Positions 1 through 11,801 of a stretch of 64,000 nucleotides of DNA are shown one piece after another (position 1 is the stretch's first letter; the number at the start of each line of letters is the position of its first letter). The position numbers were made by a program, and so were the translations under genes. This DNA comes from Cystobasidiopsis lactophilus (Eukaryota > Basidiomycota > Agaricostilbomycetes > Agaricostilbales > Chionosphaeraceae): positions 2,598,677 to 2,662,676 of the forward strand of contig BCIO01000003.1 in assembly GCA_001599975.1 (NCBI GenBank). Reading direction: 5' to 3'. Below the pieces are notes generated by a model. It was given only the letters and a program-made list of their open reading frames with translations, searched no databases and had not been told where the DNA came from.

Positions 1-400
1 GGATCAAAGGAGATCTTGTGGTCGGGATCGTAGTGGGCTGCCAGATAGAGAGCAATGGCGGAGGTTTCGAACACTTTGAATCCACCGCGTTTGTTGTCCA
101 CAATCGCCGGGATGCGTCCGTTTGGGTTAACTGTGGCCACCGGGAATATAAGATCGGATTCCAGTCCTTCGAGCTCGACAAGCTTACTGTCCAAGAACCA
201 AGGTTCTTTCTGCACGTTGCTTTGGATCTTGATGGGCACCGTCTCGTAGTCGACACCTGATCGAGGCCCAAGATCAGCGAATGCGGGTCTCTGGTGTGGC
301 GGCTCAGCAGCCTACCAAGCTCTTCGAGCACGATCGATGCGACGTAGCCATTAGGAGTCGCTGCGGTCCATAAGGAAATGGTGGGCTTTTGTTCAGACAT
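1..400 (-). CDS. Glutathione S-transferase, partial (N-terminal part)
   Basis: Glutathione S-transferase, which conjugates glutathione to electrophiles or acts as a peroxidase in the cytosol. The start is the ATG at 398-400. Exons are 316-400 and <1-256, with a 59-nt intron ending in ATCAG. The protein opens MSEQKPTISLWTAATPNGY and carries the thioredoxin-fold core, with a proline loop in NGRIPAIVDN and the glutathione-binding region FETSAIALYLAAHYD. This is the pattern of fungal Ure2/GTT-like enzymes that begin with an N-terminal GST domain. Only about 110 residues lie in the window; the helical C-terminal domain is beyond the left edge. It is divergently arranged with the gene at 635, separated by 234 bp. 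The family call is firm; the subfamily and substrate are not. Confidence 0.85.
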   Translation of the reverse strand, partial: MSEQKPTISLWTAATPNGYVASIVLEELGRLLSRHTRDPHSLILGLDQVSTTRRCPSRSKATCRKNLGSWTVSLSSSKDWNPILYSRWPQLTQTDASRRLWTTNAVDSKCSKPPPLLSIWQPTTIPTTRSPLI

Positions 401-634
401 GGGAGGCGGAGAAGAAAGTGGCGCTCTGTCAGCAAGTCGCCGGAGGGTCGCAAAGGGCAGGCGGGCTCGGGGGAGTATACCAGCCTGTGTGTGGGCTTGT
501 GAATAGTGAATTAAAAGGCAAAGCAGCGAGAGACAAACCAGGAGTGACGGAGGCGGAGCAACCAGAGCGGCAACTCGATCTCGCCACTGCTTGCTCCGGC
601 CCGCGACTCACGGTAGCCTCAAGTGGCGCCAAAC
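401..634. promoter_or_regulatory. Divergent promoter region between GST and the F-box-like gene
   Basis: This 234-bp interval lies between two start codons facing away from each other, so it must hold both 5' leaders and core promoters. I see no obvious TATA box or repeated operator. The assignment rests on gene arrangement only. Confidence 0.45.
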
Positions 635-3455
635 ATGGCCAAAACGAAGAAGCGAAAGGGAACCACACAGGCGCAGAGCAGTCCAGTGCTTCCGCCGTTG
701 CCTGCTCACCTCCCTCTTCTTCACACGGAGTGCCCGCTCGCCACACTGCCCACCGAGATCCTCACTTTGATCCTCTGCTTCCTGGACGAGCCCCAAGCTT
801 TTTCTGTCACCAACCAAAAGATCCACGAGGTTCGACTTCGCCGCTGACCTTGCAAACCCTCAGACTGAACAGCTGTCAACCTGCCTGCAGATCGCGTCTG
901 ACTTGACCATCCGCTCCAAATGGCTTCGTTTCAACTCGCTCAATGACTCCCACGCTCTTTTTCGTCTGTCGAAGAGGCCCAAAATGGCGACAGCAGAACT
1001 CGTTCGCCACATGCTCGGTAGCGCAGGGCTCGGCCAAAAACCGCATCGACATCTTCACCTCTTGCAAGTGATGGCAACCGTCTGGTTTCATCACTACAAT
1101 GGCACCAGGCTGTCGTACATGCCGTGGTCGGCGGCCAATCTGGGTGCTGTCTTGGGCGCAGGTGGAAGTGGCCAATGGAGAGGCGCAAACGTCGTGTTCA
1201 GCCTCTTGCTGGTGGAAACAGACTTGCGCTGGTACATGGCTGAAGAACTGTGGCCGACTTTGGAAGCGTTCAGGATCACGCCCGCGGTGACTCGCTCTCC
1301 CCTCCTTGTTGGCTGGTCGTCGGCGTCGGTTTTTTCTTACCTCTACGCCACGCCTACGCCCCTCAACCCTCACAGCATCGTCTCCTACATCTGCGACTAC
1401 GAAGTTGAAACCAACCCGAACTATATGATCCTGGAAACACTGTTGACGGTCGCCAAGCGGGCTCGACAACCCGCACCCTCGGCGTGGCGAGAAAACGACA
1501 TCCAGTTGCTCATGGACAGCTTCGAAAGCGGCTTTCTTTTATTCGACGGATTCAAGAATCCACTCTGGATCCTCCAGCTTTTTCTCTTTGGCCTTTGCCC
1601 GGAAGCGTTGATGGTGGCGCAAAAGGTGACGGCCTACGACTTTGGACGCGATGCATGTGGATACCTGATGACCAGGCTCTTCGGTTCTTTTGCTGTGGAC
1701 GCGCCCGAGCCGAGATTCGGCTTCTTTGATCGTTATCCGGACTTCGCGAGCACTGTCTTTGATGGCCTCGGAGCCTGCATTCGACTGGGCTGCGGCTTCT
1801 CGGTTCCACAAGAGCATGCTGTACGACTACTGGCTCTGGACCCTTTGCGGATCGCCCCCTTATGGCAGGACTTTCACAAGTCGGGACTACTGGGCTGCTC
1901 GTTCGTCGACATCTTCGTGCGCACCCTTTTCAGTCACTTTTCGGGAGCCAACTTCTTTCGATTTGGAGACACTTTGCTGGCCTCTGTCCAGTATCTAAAG
2001 CAAAACGATATCAAGCCTCACCCTCCCGCATTGGTGGCGCTTGTCTATCTTCTCCAATACGTCGACCTTTATCTCTCCAATTTCCTCAACGAAAGACTCT
2101 TGACATTCCAACCTATCAGTTATCGCTACCGGGAGCCGGGCCTCCTGCTCCAACTCGTCAGCGTCGGCAAGTTCACCGCCTATGTCGCTCAACGTCTCGT
2201 CAAAGATCCTGTCATTTTTGCCGTCCAATGGCCGACCAAGGCCGGAGATTTTCTCTCTGAGCTTTTGAGACAGTTCTTGATGAACGAGTAAGCCACGACG
2301 GCCTTCCAATTCGTCGGCGCAGCGCTCACTCTGCCCATCGTAGCTACGTATTGTACGAACCTGGCTGGCAGAGGGCATTCGGATACTTGAAGAACGCGAA
2401 CATCCGTCGAGAGTTGATGGTGTCGTTGGCGAGCGACTTCGCCGGCATTCCCAGCAAGGTGAGCCCGCGCATCCAGGGCATTTTTCTTCAGCTCATCTGT
2501 TGCAAAGGGTGCCTTGCTTTTCGATCTTTGCCTTGGCCACCCCGAGCTCTTGGACAAGGTCGCTGAAAAGATCGCTGCCTGGGAGATGAATCCGGACACG
2601 CTGTCAGGCTTCTCGCCCTCTGATTTCGTGACTCCCTTGGGGTACGACATTGAAAGCTTCGCTTGGGGCGACAACAAGAATTCGCTACCTCCAACAATCA
2701 CTTTTGCCTACCCCAGTCTATACAAGGGTTCTGGGGCAATTGTCGCTTGGCCCGTGTGCCTCGAGTATCAAGTTCGGAGCTTCGACTCAAGGGCCATGCA
2801 GATCTACGTATGCGACTTGCCACCACCAATTTTCGTACATGAGCTGACAGGAGCGTGGGCAGTGGCCGCGCGGCACTTTACCCGTCTCGGTCGCCTTGCT
2901 CGACCTCTTCCCAGCCCAAAGCCCCACGCTCCAAATCGTCCTCGACCACCTTCTTTACAACCGAAACTACGCGGTGCTGAAGCTGTACCTCGACAAGGGT
3001 GTGCCCTTTCTGCCCAAGCACCTCTTGTTCCTCTCCCAAGGCGCCCTTTCGATCCCTCCTCCCGTCCGCAACCTCGTGGCGCAAGACCCCCTCGCCTGGA
3101 GCGAGCCTCTGGCGCGTCTCAAGGCCCACGAAAAGCAGAAGGTATGCGCTGATCCTCTACTATACTGTGATTCCAATCTCAGTCGGTTGACAGCTCAACC
3201 AAAGGCGAAAGCTGGTGCGCAGCTTGGGCAAAAAGAAGGAAGTCAACAAGACCGCCTTCCACTTGGTATGCCCTTGCCCTTCTGAGGCTGTTCAGGACTT
3301 GCAAACTAACAATAGAGAGGCAGTCGCTGTTGAAGCTTATCGAGCAGCTCCAAAAGGCCGCTGGCGACAAGCTGCCGCCTACCCTCGCGCAACAACAAGC
3401 GCGCCAACCCTTCAAGATTGCCAAGCCCGCCAGCAAGAAGCAAAAGACGGGCTAG
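635..3455 (+). CDS. F-box-like protein, uncharacterised
   Basis: Seven exons fit: 635-829, 891-2287, 2344-2458, 2508-2807, 2863-3141, 3194-3265 and 3318-3455, giving 831 residues. The exon 5 acceptor may instead be at 2850, adding four residues. Near residue 37 an F-box-like helix is visible (TLPTEILTLILCFLDEP). If it is a true F-box, the protein would bind Skp1 and recruit a substrate to an SCF ubiquitin ligase. The rest is a long alpha-helical region without a motif I recognise, ending in a lysine-rich tail (KPASKKQKTG). The N-terminus is also basic (MAKTKKRK). The start is the first ATG in frame. The gene exists with high confidence; function beyond the F-box-like segment is unknown. Confidence 0.75.
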
Positions 3456-3652
3456 TTCTTTGCGCACCTCTATCACATTCGTTTTGCAATAGATTAGAGC
3501 GACCAGAGGTCACCATCTCACCGAGACGTGAAAAAGTTAACTGGCGGCCTTCTTGTTGTTCCGCGCACGCCAATAGAAGTCCAATAGACCTCCCCTAGAA
3601 AAAGGCCCACTGCCCTCAAAACATCAGCAAGAGCTGTCCTGGTGCACCCGAG

Positions 3653-5310
3653 ATGGCCTCAAACGATCCTGTTGTGCGAGAAGGGCTTCGGAGGCAGGCC
3701 GCAGAGGCGGCAGGATTGCTGCCCGCAGAGACCCTGGGACGAGGCGCGAAGCGGGCCCCTCCGCCGCCGCCGCCGCCCTCGACCACAGCACCAGCATCCA
3801 ATAGCAGCACGCCAGCGCCGTCAATGGCCGGAGGAGGCAGTTCCAGCGGGCCGCCGCTGCCTGGCACTAGCCGACAGCGAACCCACGCCCTCTCGCGCTA
3901 CGAGGACCCCGTGCCGCTCTACACGGCCATTGCAGACTCACAAGCGTGTACGTTGCCTTCCCTTTGCACTCTCAACGAGGCCCCGTGCTTATTGATATGG
4001 CCAACACAGGCTACACGACTTATCCCTCGCGACTTCGGCTGGGCTTGACCTCGCTCATGCAGCCTCTGACCTCTCGCCCGACGCACTCTGGGCCGCCCAT
4101 GAAAGAGAGCAAAAGCCAGGACATGTTCGGGGGCGCTCGGCGGCCGCGGTCCACCATCAATTACGCCGAGATCGAAGCGTTCGACGACCTGCTGGACGCG
4201 GAGTCTGCCGGGGAGGACTCTGGGTCGGCCACGCCAGGAGGATTAACGGCTCGAGGGAGGGCGTTGGCGCAGCGGCGGGCTCAGGACGCCAACGCGGCAC
4301 GGAACACGCCGCCGCCCTCAGAAAAGGCCAACGAGAAGCCCAAGCCGTTCGTCCCTCAAAAGTCGTATCTGGGTCAGAAACCACCTGGCCATCTCATTAT
4401 TGTCGAGCCGGCTCGGAAGGCGAAGCACCTCTACCCGTGAGTCTGAGCCCTCACCTTTCGCGTATGGCCAAGAGTGGGTTCTCACGCAGAGCTCTTTCAC
4501 AGGACACTACAAAAGCTGGAAGAGAAAGCCAAACAAAAGTCCTGCCTCGTACCGATCAAGGTGGAAATCGACACGGACACCCACAGGATCCGAGATTGCT
4601 TCGTTTGGAACACGGCAGGTGAGGAAGACGATCACCTTGTTCGTCGACTTAGAGGCAGAGACTCAGTCGTCCCCTGTCTTCCTTCTTCCACAGAGGATAA
4701 CGTTTCAATAGACCACTTTGCTACCATGTTTTGCGACGACATCGGTGTGTCGCAGGGCTATGCGGACAGCATCGCCTCCTCCATCCGCGAGCAGGTCGCC
4801 GAGCACCAAGTCACCGCTGAGATCCCAATTCTCACAGAAGAGCAGGAGGCCGAGTTCGTGGAGGCCGACATCCGCGTGATCGTCAACCTCGACGTGCAGA
4901 TCCAAAACCTCCACCTGATCGACAAGATCGAATGGGACCTATCTTCGCCGCTGACGCCAGACCTCTTTGCAAGACAGCTGTGCAACGACTTGGGCTTGAC
5001 TGGCGAAGCCATCCCGCTCATCGCCCACGCCATTCACGACGAGCTGATTCGGCACAAGAAGGAGTGTTTGGAGATTGGCATCATTGCGCGCTCAGATGGC
5101 GACGAGAGGGTGACAACGCGAGGGGCGAAGAAGCTGGAAGGTGTTTGGCGAGACTGGGGCGAGACGGGCGACTTTGGACCAAAAGTGGAGGAGCTTTCGA
5201 TGGAGGAGTTGGAGAGGCTGGAGCTGGACAAGGAGCGGGCTAACAAACGGCTCAGGCGGACGACCACCAACACGGTGGTGGCGAAGGACGCGGGCAGGCG
5301 GCGGCGGTAA
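3653..5310 (+). CDS. SFH1: SNF5/SFH1 (SMARCB1) chromatin remodelling subunit
   Basis: Core subunit of SWI/SNF or RSC nucleosome remodellers in the nucleus. Exons are 3653-3947, 4010-4436, 4503-4618 and 4694-5310, giving 484 residues. After a proline-rich N-terminus comes a Snf5-type motif (SRYEDPVPLYTAIAD) and the segment YPSRLRLGLTSLMQP. The two tandem SNF5 repeats follow: the first runs through CLVPIKVEIDTDTHRIRDC and the second through IRVIVNLDVQIQNLHLIDKI, with the typical IEWDLSSP and CNDLGLTGEAIPLIAHAI signatures. The C-terminus is a short arginine/lysine tail. The length is near that of yeast Sfh1, which is why I chose SFH1, but Snf5 itself cannot be excluded without a tree. Acceptor 4502 has a strong pyrimidine tract and keeps the frame. 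Confidence 0.92.
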
Positions 5311-5507
5311 CTTTCTTGCTTTGCATTGGCCACTTCATTTTGCTGCTTCAGTGCAGCTCTCCCTCCTGGTTTCCTTGAGCCGTCTTTGTTACGGTGGTCT
5401 CTTCTCTTCTTTTGCGAGTCTAGCGCGGCATGGCTCAAACGCCAAGGCCGTCGGGTCGCCGATCTGCACCTTGAACCATCGCGACCATTCGTTCGCCTGC
5501 TTCCGGG

Positions 5508-7235
5508 ATGGCCTCCACCACTGTCGTTGCCTTGATAGCCTGTGTGCTCGGCTTGTTCTTGGCGGTGTCCGTTGGCTACTTTCGCGCACTCGAAGAGGCG
5601 CTGGTCGCCCCTCACTTCCAATTCAAAGGCTCGAAAGACCACTTGGACCTTCTGCCCACTGATGAAGAGATGTCCACTTGCTCGGTGTCTACAGTGGATG
5701 AGCTGAAGAACCTGCCTTCGGTCACTGGGACGAACCATGTCGTTGTGGGAGGCAGCGGGAGTCTGGGCTCGTGCTTGGTCGAAATCCTCCTCAAGGCCGG
5801 TGCCAAGTCCGTACGGATCGTGGACTTGATGGAGCCGCCGCCTGAGCTGCTGGAATCACCTTATGTCGAGTTCTTCAAGGCCAACCTGACGTCGTACGAG
5901 GAGGTCAAACGGGCGGTGCATGCCAGTCTCAAGTTGGCCGACAGCCCGCTCGTCGTGAGTTTTCCCTTCCATCTATGAACTCAACACTCCTTCTGATCAA
6001 GTAATACACCAAGGTCCACCACTGCGCCTCGGTGATCCGGTTCTGGGAGCGCTTGCCTTACCTCAAGCGGTGGACCTATGGGCCGAACGTCGAAGGCTGC
6101 GCCAACCTGCTCAAAGCAGTACAGCTCCTGCCCTCTACCCAACCCAAACGACTCGTCTACACGTCCTCCGCCGCCGTCCTCAACGAGAACCCGTGCTTTT
6201 GGAAATTGGTCAACACTTCCACCCCTTACACTTCGGACGACAGCTCCTCGGAAAATGCGCTCAACGGCACGCTGTATGGCGCTTCTAAGAGAGCGGCGGA
6301 GGACTTGGTGCGCGCTGCGGATGGCATTGGGGGTCTGCGGACGGTGGTGCTCCGTCCGGGCATGGCTATCATTGTTCGTCCTCGTCCCTTTGAAGCTCTC
6401 CCTTGAAACGCTTCTCATGACGAATGTCATAACAGGGACCTAGAGACTTATTTCTGGCGCTTTACCTGAGCAACAAAACCAACCCAATCTTTGGCAGCCC
6501 CTTGGCCCAATCTGCCATTTGCGCTCGAGACGCCGCCCGAGCCCAAATCTTCGCTGAAGCGGCTCTACGCGAGAGACCAGAGGAGATCGGTGGCCAGGCC
6601 TTCTTGGTCACAGGCATGGGCAAGGCTTGGACTTTTGGGACTTGGAGGGCGGTCACTCAGGTGAGTTCGCTGCCCTTCCAAACCTCTTGGTTCGTGGTAA
6701 AAGGTGGGAAAATTCACAGGGTCTTGCTGGGAGGGACCTCTTCTTTCAAGAGCTACCGGCTGCACCGCTCTACCTTCTCTCATTCGCCATTGAGCGAGCC
6801 TTCTGGCGTGAGTCCGCTCGCTGTCTTTTCACAGTCCCTTCGTTGAATAGATGATGGTGGTGTCGCAGTTCGTTACATGTTCCTCACTAAGGTCCTGGGC
6901 CGAGCCAACGCCAGCCCCTTGCCTTCCAACCCGGGCGACTTGAAGTTTCTCCAGCCTGCCATCTTTGACAGTTCGTTCCCTTCCACTCCCACTTGCTCCA
7001 CCTAGCCTCTGCTGATCTTGTGGTGGGATGCAAAGCGGCATGCCTGGACGTGATCATCGACGACTCGCGCGCTCGAAAGATGCTGGGGTATGAGCCGGTG
7101 TGGAGCAAGCTGCAGAGCGCCAAGTGGGTGGTCGACGTGGTAGAAGGCGAGAGGCGTAAGAGTGGAAAAGTGGGCCAGGCGAGCGCGGTAGGTGGCGAGG
7201 TGTTGAACCACAAAGGGGTGCAGGTCGTCCTCTAG
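5508..7235 (+). CDS. 3-beta-hydroxysteroid dehydrogenase / ERG26-like SDR enzyme
   Basis: Extended short-chain dehydrogenase of the 3-beta-HSD family, whose fungal member ERG26 oxidatively decarboxylates 4-methylsterol acids in ergosterol synthesis. Exons are 5508-5954, 6014-6373, 6436-6660, 6720-6807, 6869-6970 and 7006-7235, giving 483 residues. An N-terminal hydrophobic anchor (residues about 5-25) precedes the NAD-binding glycine motif VVGGSGSLGS. Further motifs are the strand-4 segment HHCAS, the catalytic-site YGASK (Tyr-x3-Lys) and the following VLRPGMAI. Intron 5 is only 35 nt (6971-7005). The N-terminal anchor and the altered glycine motif suggest an NSDHL/ERG26 relative, but a paralogue with another steroid-like substrate is possible. 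Confidence 0.85.
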
Positions 7236-7344
7236 AGAGCCCCCTCGTAGACTATAGACGCAAGAGTCTTTAGACACAAGAGCGAAGAATGCTTTAGATG
7301 CTAAGAAGCGCACCTCGCAGCAACCTAGACGTCGGGAAGGGGTT

Positions 7345-7929
7345 TCATGGATCATAAACTGGAAATTCCGCTCTGAGGCCAAGTTCGCGCTCGAAGAAAT
7401 AGCAGCAGCTCACCATGAACTATCCCATAGAACAGCGTCCACCCTGTGCGTACGTCTGACTCTCAACCCAGAGTCCTTTGAAGCCTCTAAAGTAGGTGGA
7501 TGAAACGCACACAAGACGAAGCCGAGCGCATTGTCCATGACGCCGTGCGAGACGGCCTCGAAGCTGCCCGACTTGAAGAACTTGCGGGGCGACAAGCGGC
7601 AGTTGATCAAGAGCACCAAGATGCCAACCAGCGCCGAGGAGATCTGTGGAAGAGCTCGGCAGTTCAGAAGCGTTTTGGAGGCTTCTCGAGGTGAGGGAGC
7701 ACGCACGAAGTACCACGCGATGCCGTAGTAGCTCGTCAAGCCCAAGATGCCAGCGAAGGCTCCAGCAATGGACGCTGAGGCTGTCAGATGCCCAGGCCAT
7801 TAGCCACAGCGCTGGAGCGGCTCAAGGGAGGGCAGGCAACTGACTGGCTTTGACATAGTCGTCTGATTTGTAGTTGTGCAAGATGTGCTGGGCCTTGTAG
7901 ACGAGCGCGTCGTGGGCGTCTTGCTGCAT
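7345..7929 (-). CDS. EMC6: ER membrane protein complex subunit 6
   Basis: EMC6 is a core transmembrane subunit of the ER insertase that places tail-anchored and multi-pass proteins. Five small exons are needed, in gene order: 7845-7929, 7707-7780, 7511-7643, 7414-7443 and 7345-7358. They give 111 residues, the normal family length. Diagnostic pieces are AGAFAGILGLTSYYGIAWYF for the first membrane helix, RKFFKSGS in the loop and WTLFYGIVHVY at the end, all close to human EMC6. The last exon is only 14 nt and supplies the closing VYDP. Without it the frame runs on into unlikely sequence, so I consider it real. It is head-to-head with GPC1, 117 bp away. Confidence 0.92.
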
Positions 7930-8046
7930 CTTGATCACTGAGCAGTTGTCTACGTCGAGAACCAAAGGCAGCGAGCGGGTGGCGAATGCAGCAGAACGTG
8001 GCCCTCCCTCTCCAACCCTTGCCCCCGGACTACCAGCGAGCGGACC
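7930..8046. promoter_or_regulatory. Short bidirectional promoter between EMC6 and GPC1
   Basis: Only 117 bp separate the two divergent start codons, so both genes very likely share one promoter region. Both encode ER-membrane proteins, which makes co-expression plausible. No specific factor site is identified. Confidence 0.5.
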
Positions 8047-10187
8047 ATGGCTTCTGTCAAGCCGGTCAACTTAGAGCCTAGCAATGCAGACGAGGGCACC
8101 CTGCCGCCGCCCAAGAAGCAGCAGCGCCCGGCCTTCATCCAGCGCGCCTCGAGCTTGTACGACGCTGCGTTCACGCCGGACGGCAGCTTGGGCTTGGTGG
8201 ATGACCAGTTCTCGGGTCTGACGTGCGTCCTCGTCTCACTGATTGCTGGCTGTGACCGCGAGCTCAAATTGAACGGACTACACAGGCTGCTGGATCTATT
8301 CGTGTATGACGCCTTCCCTCCGTTCTGCTTCCCTCTGCTGTCAAGCTAACGAGTCTTTTACTGGGCAATCATACAGGGCTCTGGAGGCGCATTTGGACCT
8401 CTTAGGCCGCCGCTTGAAGCTAGACAACATCAAGACTCGGCTCAAGGACACCTCCCAGCAATGGCGTAACAAGGCCGGCGAGCTCCAGCAAGGCTTGCGC
8501 ACCAAAGCCGACGAGGTGCTGGCCAAGCGCAATCTGTCCTTCTCCAACCTAGCCTCCACCTCGCCCGAAGTCCAGCCTGCTCTGCGCCGCGCTTCAGGCT
8601 CCAGGCGGGAAACGCCAGCTGAGAGGGTCGAGCGGGAAGTCGCCAGGTTCAGGGCGAGGGTGTCGAGACGAGTGGAGAGGTTCCAGGAGCGCTGGTCGGA
8701 CGCCAAGAGCGTGAGCGCGAGGGAGAAGACCAGCTTTGTCTTCGGCGTCATGAACGTCGCCGTCACCTGCCTGATCCTTGGCTTTCGACCCCAGTGGTTG
8801 TGCGTTTGGCGTGTTTACTTCCAAAAGCTCTTGACATTTCTGATCGGGAGCTGCTTGGTTTGTCGCTATGCCACAGACCGCTGGTGTACACTCTCCAATC
8901 CGCCGTCCTCATGCCCATCCGGATCTGGACGTTCCGCGCCAAAAACTGGCATTACTTCTTGTTGGACAACTGCTACTACATCAACCTCATGCTCGTGGTC
9001 TTCCTCTGGATCTTGCCGGGCTCTCGGACGCTCTTCTTGGCGGTGTATGCGCTCTCCCATGGACCTCTGGCTTCGGCGGTGATCACTTGGCGCAACTCGC
9101 TGGTGTTCCACTCGTTGGAGAAGGTCACTTCGCTCTTCATTCACATCTGTGCGTTGTTTCGGCCCCCTGATGATTTTCGACCCATCTAACTGCTCTCTCT
9201 TCCCGCTTCGCACAGACCCGCCATTGGTGATGACCGCCATCGTGCATCACTACCCGGACAACACGATTCGCTTTCCGGCTCTGGAAGGCCTGACCTCTAT
9301 CCCCTTCTTCCGCACCATCTTGGTCTCGTCCGGACTTTGTGCGCTCGCCCCCACTCAATGAAAATTAAGGCCTTTTCTCATTACCTCTGTGTTTCGAGCC
9401 GCACAGACCTGTTCTGGCAAATACTCTACTTCTACTTTGTGATCGTCAAGCGAAAGGAGAAGATCGAGAAGGGCGGCCGCGTCACTTCGTTCACCTTCCT
9501 CCTGAACGACCCCAAGGGCGTGATCGGCTGGATCGCGAGCAAAATCCGCCCCGAGCGACGCGAGACGGCGTTCATGGTTTGGTTCGTTGTCGTTCCTAGT
9601 TTTTGCTATCGTTTCGACACTGGAGCTTACAGGGTGGTGGTGACGAACAGCCAGTATTTGTATACCATCATCACCATGCAGCCCGTCTTCCTGCTCTACA
9701 TTTCCTCCGTCTGCTCTGGCATCTACCTGCTCATGTGCGTTGGCCCGGCCTCCTTTATAAATCTCTAAAGTGGGGGCTTATGCTTTGACAATGAATCCGC
9801 AGAATCTTTGGCGTCTCGGTCTTCCAAGGCGGCGTCTTCTACCTTGAGATCTTCGCGCGCAAGTACCAGCGGGAGATCACGCGCCTGCAGAATGAACTGG
9901 ACGCCTTACAATCCGAAACCAACTCCCTGCGCGCCACCTCTTCGGGGGCCGTGTCGCCCATGGTCAACCCAGCCGACTTGGACTACTCCCCTGCTCTCAC
10001 TGTCGCTGGAGGAGGGGAAGAGATTCCTCATTTGTCCCTGGATCAGAAGGTCGTCGGTGGCGGCGGGCAAGGGCAGGAGGAGACCAAGAGCGAGCATTCC
10101 GGCGAGTCGGCCGAGCTCGTCGAGTTCGAGGAGGTCGAGGAGGAGGTGCACGCTGACAAAGATGGCGGGAGGCCCAAGGTGGAATAG
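8047..10187 (+). CDS. GPC1: Glycerophosphocholine acyltransferase 1
   Basis: GPC1 transfers an acyl chain from acyl-CoA to glycerophosphocholine, making lysophosphatidylcholine in phosphatidylcholine remodelling. Eight exons close in frame: 8047-8222, 8286-8303, 8377-8799, 8877-9148, 9216-9338, 9407-9581, 9633-9734 and 9803-10187, giving 557 residues. Exon 2 is just 18 nt. After an amphipathic, charged N-terminal part come about eight hydrophobic helices. Family hallmarks include RAKNWHYFLLDNCYYINL, HHYPDNTIRFPALEG and the cytosolic EIFARKYQREITRLQNEL near the end. A long acidic, glycine-rich tail of about 100 residues follows. The family call (formerly DUF2838) is strong. The tail is poorly conserved in general and probably regulatory or disordered. 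Confidence 0.93.
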
Positions 10188-10448
10188 GGACATTTGGAGA
10201 TTCGGGGTTTTGTACAGTTTCTTTCGTCGTTACTTTCAGCTTTTTGACTTGTAGAGATAGGTTTCACTGCAGATGTTCTAATAGACGCGCGCTGGTTATG
10301 GACTCTTCGATTGTGAGGGGCCCATAGGTTGCTGGTTTCAAGTTGGGTGGCGAATCCGGCGAATCGAGTAAGTTGACCGAGGACTGTGATTCTTCAAGCT
10401 CTTTGTGGCTGTGATGCGTTGCACTCGACCGGTTTCTTGTTTGCGGGC

Positions 10449-10483
<35 letters not shown>

Positions 10484-10720
10484 TGGCACTCAAGCTTGCC
10501 CACGGTGACCGCAGTGGCACTTGATTTTGGGGCTTCTTGTTGGGCATCGATGCTGTTTTGCCATGCTCCTCAGCCGTGTCTGACTCTCGATGGCTTTCTC
10601 AGTCTGAAACGGAGTAACGGCGATGTGATTGCGTGTCGTTGGCAGTCAAATTTGTGGCTTCATCGGAATTCATCGTTTAATGCAGCCGCAGTCCGGCGGA
10701 CTTTGTGCGCTCTTGTGACT
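10188..10720. other. Convergent intergenic region, no gene seen
   Basis: This 533-bp stretch sits between the 3' ends of GPC1 and the minus-strand orphan gene. It holds the hexamer repeat described separately. Composition is less GC-rich than the genes, and no frame continues from either neighbour. It most likely holds both 3' untranslated regions. Confidence 0.6.
10451..10480 (+). repeat. (CCTGTG)5 hexanucleotide microsatellite
   Basis: Five perfect tandem copies of CCTGTG, followed by a partial copy. It lies in non-coding sequence downstream of GPC1 and should be length-polymorphic between strains. Confidence 0.95.
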
Positions 10721-11801
10721 CTAGTTACCGCGACTGTTACTGATACGGTATGTGGGACATGTTGAATGGCATAAGGCTTCTTGGCAATCAAGCGGCTGGG
10801 TTATGGTATCCGTGAAGCGGAAAGCAACTGCCAATGGCGCTGATTCCTGCGCGAACTTCAGCGGCTTCCAATCTGATTTGCCTGCAAGCATACTGGCTTC
10901 TATTTCTTTAGTGATCTGTTCGAACCTATCTACGATCTCCTTTGCGGCGTTGTCTGCCATCATTCGGCCGTTGGTCACTTCTTGAGCCCATTTGATCTCA
11001 CCCGTGCACATTTCGATGTCCTTGGCACCCAGTGGGGAGACCAACATGCACTCAACGTGACAGGTAGTAGTGGTTATCAGTTCCAGCTGACGGTGAATCT
11101 CGAACAAGGTAGAAACCTTGCGGGCAAGGATAAGAAGCGGGCGACCCTGCGTGAAGTTGGTCATGGTACAAAGCCAGCATGAGTTTAGGCGCATACCGAA
11201 GATCGGTTGTCGTTGCCTACTTCTCGATAGATGTGACCCCACAGAACCTTCTTGCTCCCGGGGATTTGAAGGTTTTCGATTAGAACTTTCAGGTTCTGCA
11301 TCTCTGCTGGAACCTGAATAGGACTGTTGATAAGAAAGGCTCGCAAGTTGGCGTGTTGGGGCACTGCTGCTTGAAGCTGCTGCGATGGGGCCTGGAGCAT
11401 CTGAACGCAACCATGCACGGTGGCAATATCTGCTGATGCAGTCATCAACTGTACGCTGGGCCGATGCAATGCTTCTTACTCAAGTCGAGCTGGTGGATCG
11501 CAGCGCTTACGGGCTCGAGCTCCAGCATCATTCTCAGACATTCGTTGGCAGCCTTTTCGACCTGGGCCGAATGATTTATCTGAGGCTCGAGTTGATTCTT
11601 GAAGTGCGAGAGCGCGAAGTAGGTGGAGACTTTGCGTGCGACGATAGTTGAGAGCTATGTCGGCAGGGCTGTCAGATGAAAGTGGAACTCCGTTTTCTGT
11701 TCGGTGCCTACCATTTCCTCTGCCTGGGTTTCATAAGTTCCTCCCCAAGAGCCGATTTTTTTGACGACAAGGCCTTCCAGACGCTGCAAAGAAGATGTCA
11801 T
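10721..11801 (-). CDS. Uncharacterised helical protein with a duplicated ARKVST motif
   Basis: Four exons fit in gene order: 11712-11801, 11511-11654, 11197-11448 and 10721-11146, giving 303 residues. All introns are GT-AG and 50-62 nt. The sequence reads as a soluble, mostly helical protein rich in Glu, Gln and Lys. The hexapeptide ARKVST occurs twice, in STIVARKVSTYFALSHF near residue 40 and in LLILARKVSTLFEIHRQ at the start of the last exon, which suggests an internal duplication. I recognise no family. The chosen start is the first ATG of the first confident exon, but exons further upstream (12148-12336) may belong to it, so the true N-terminus is uncertain. Composition is less GC-biased than in neighbouring genes. 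Confidence 0.55.
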
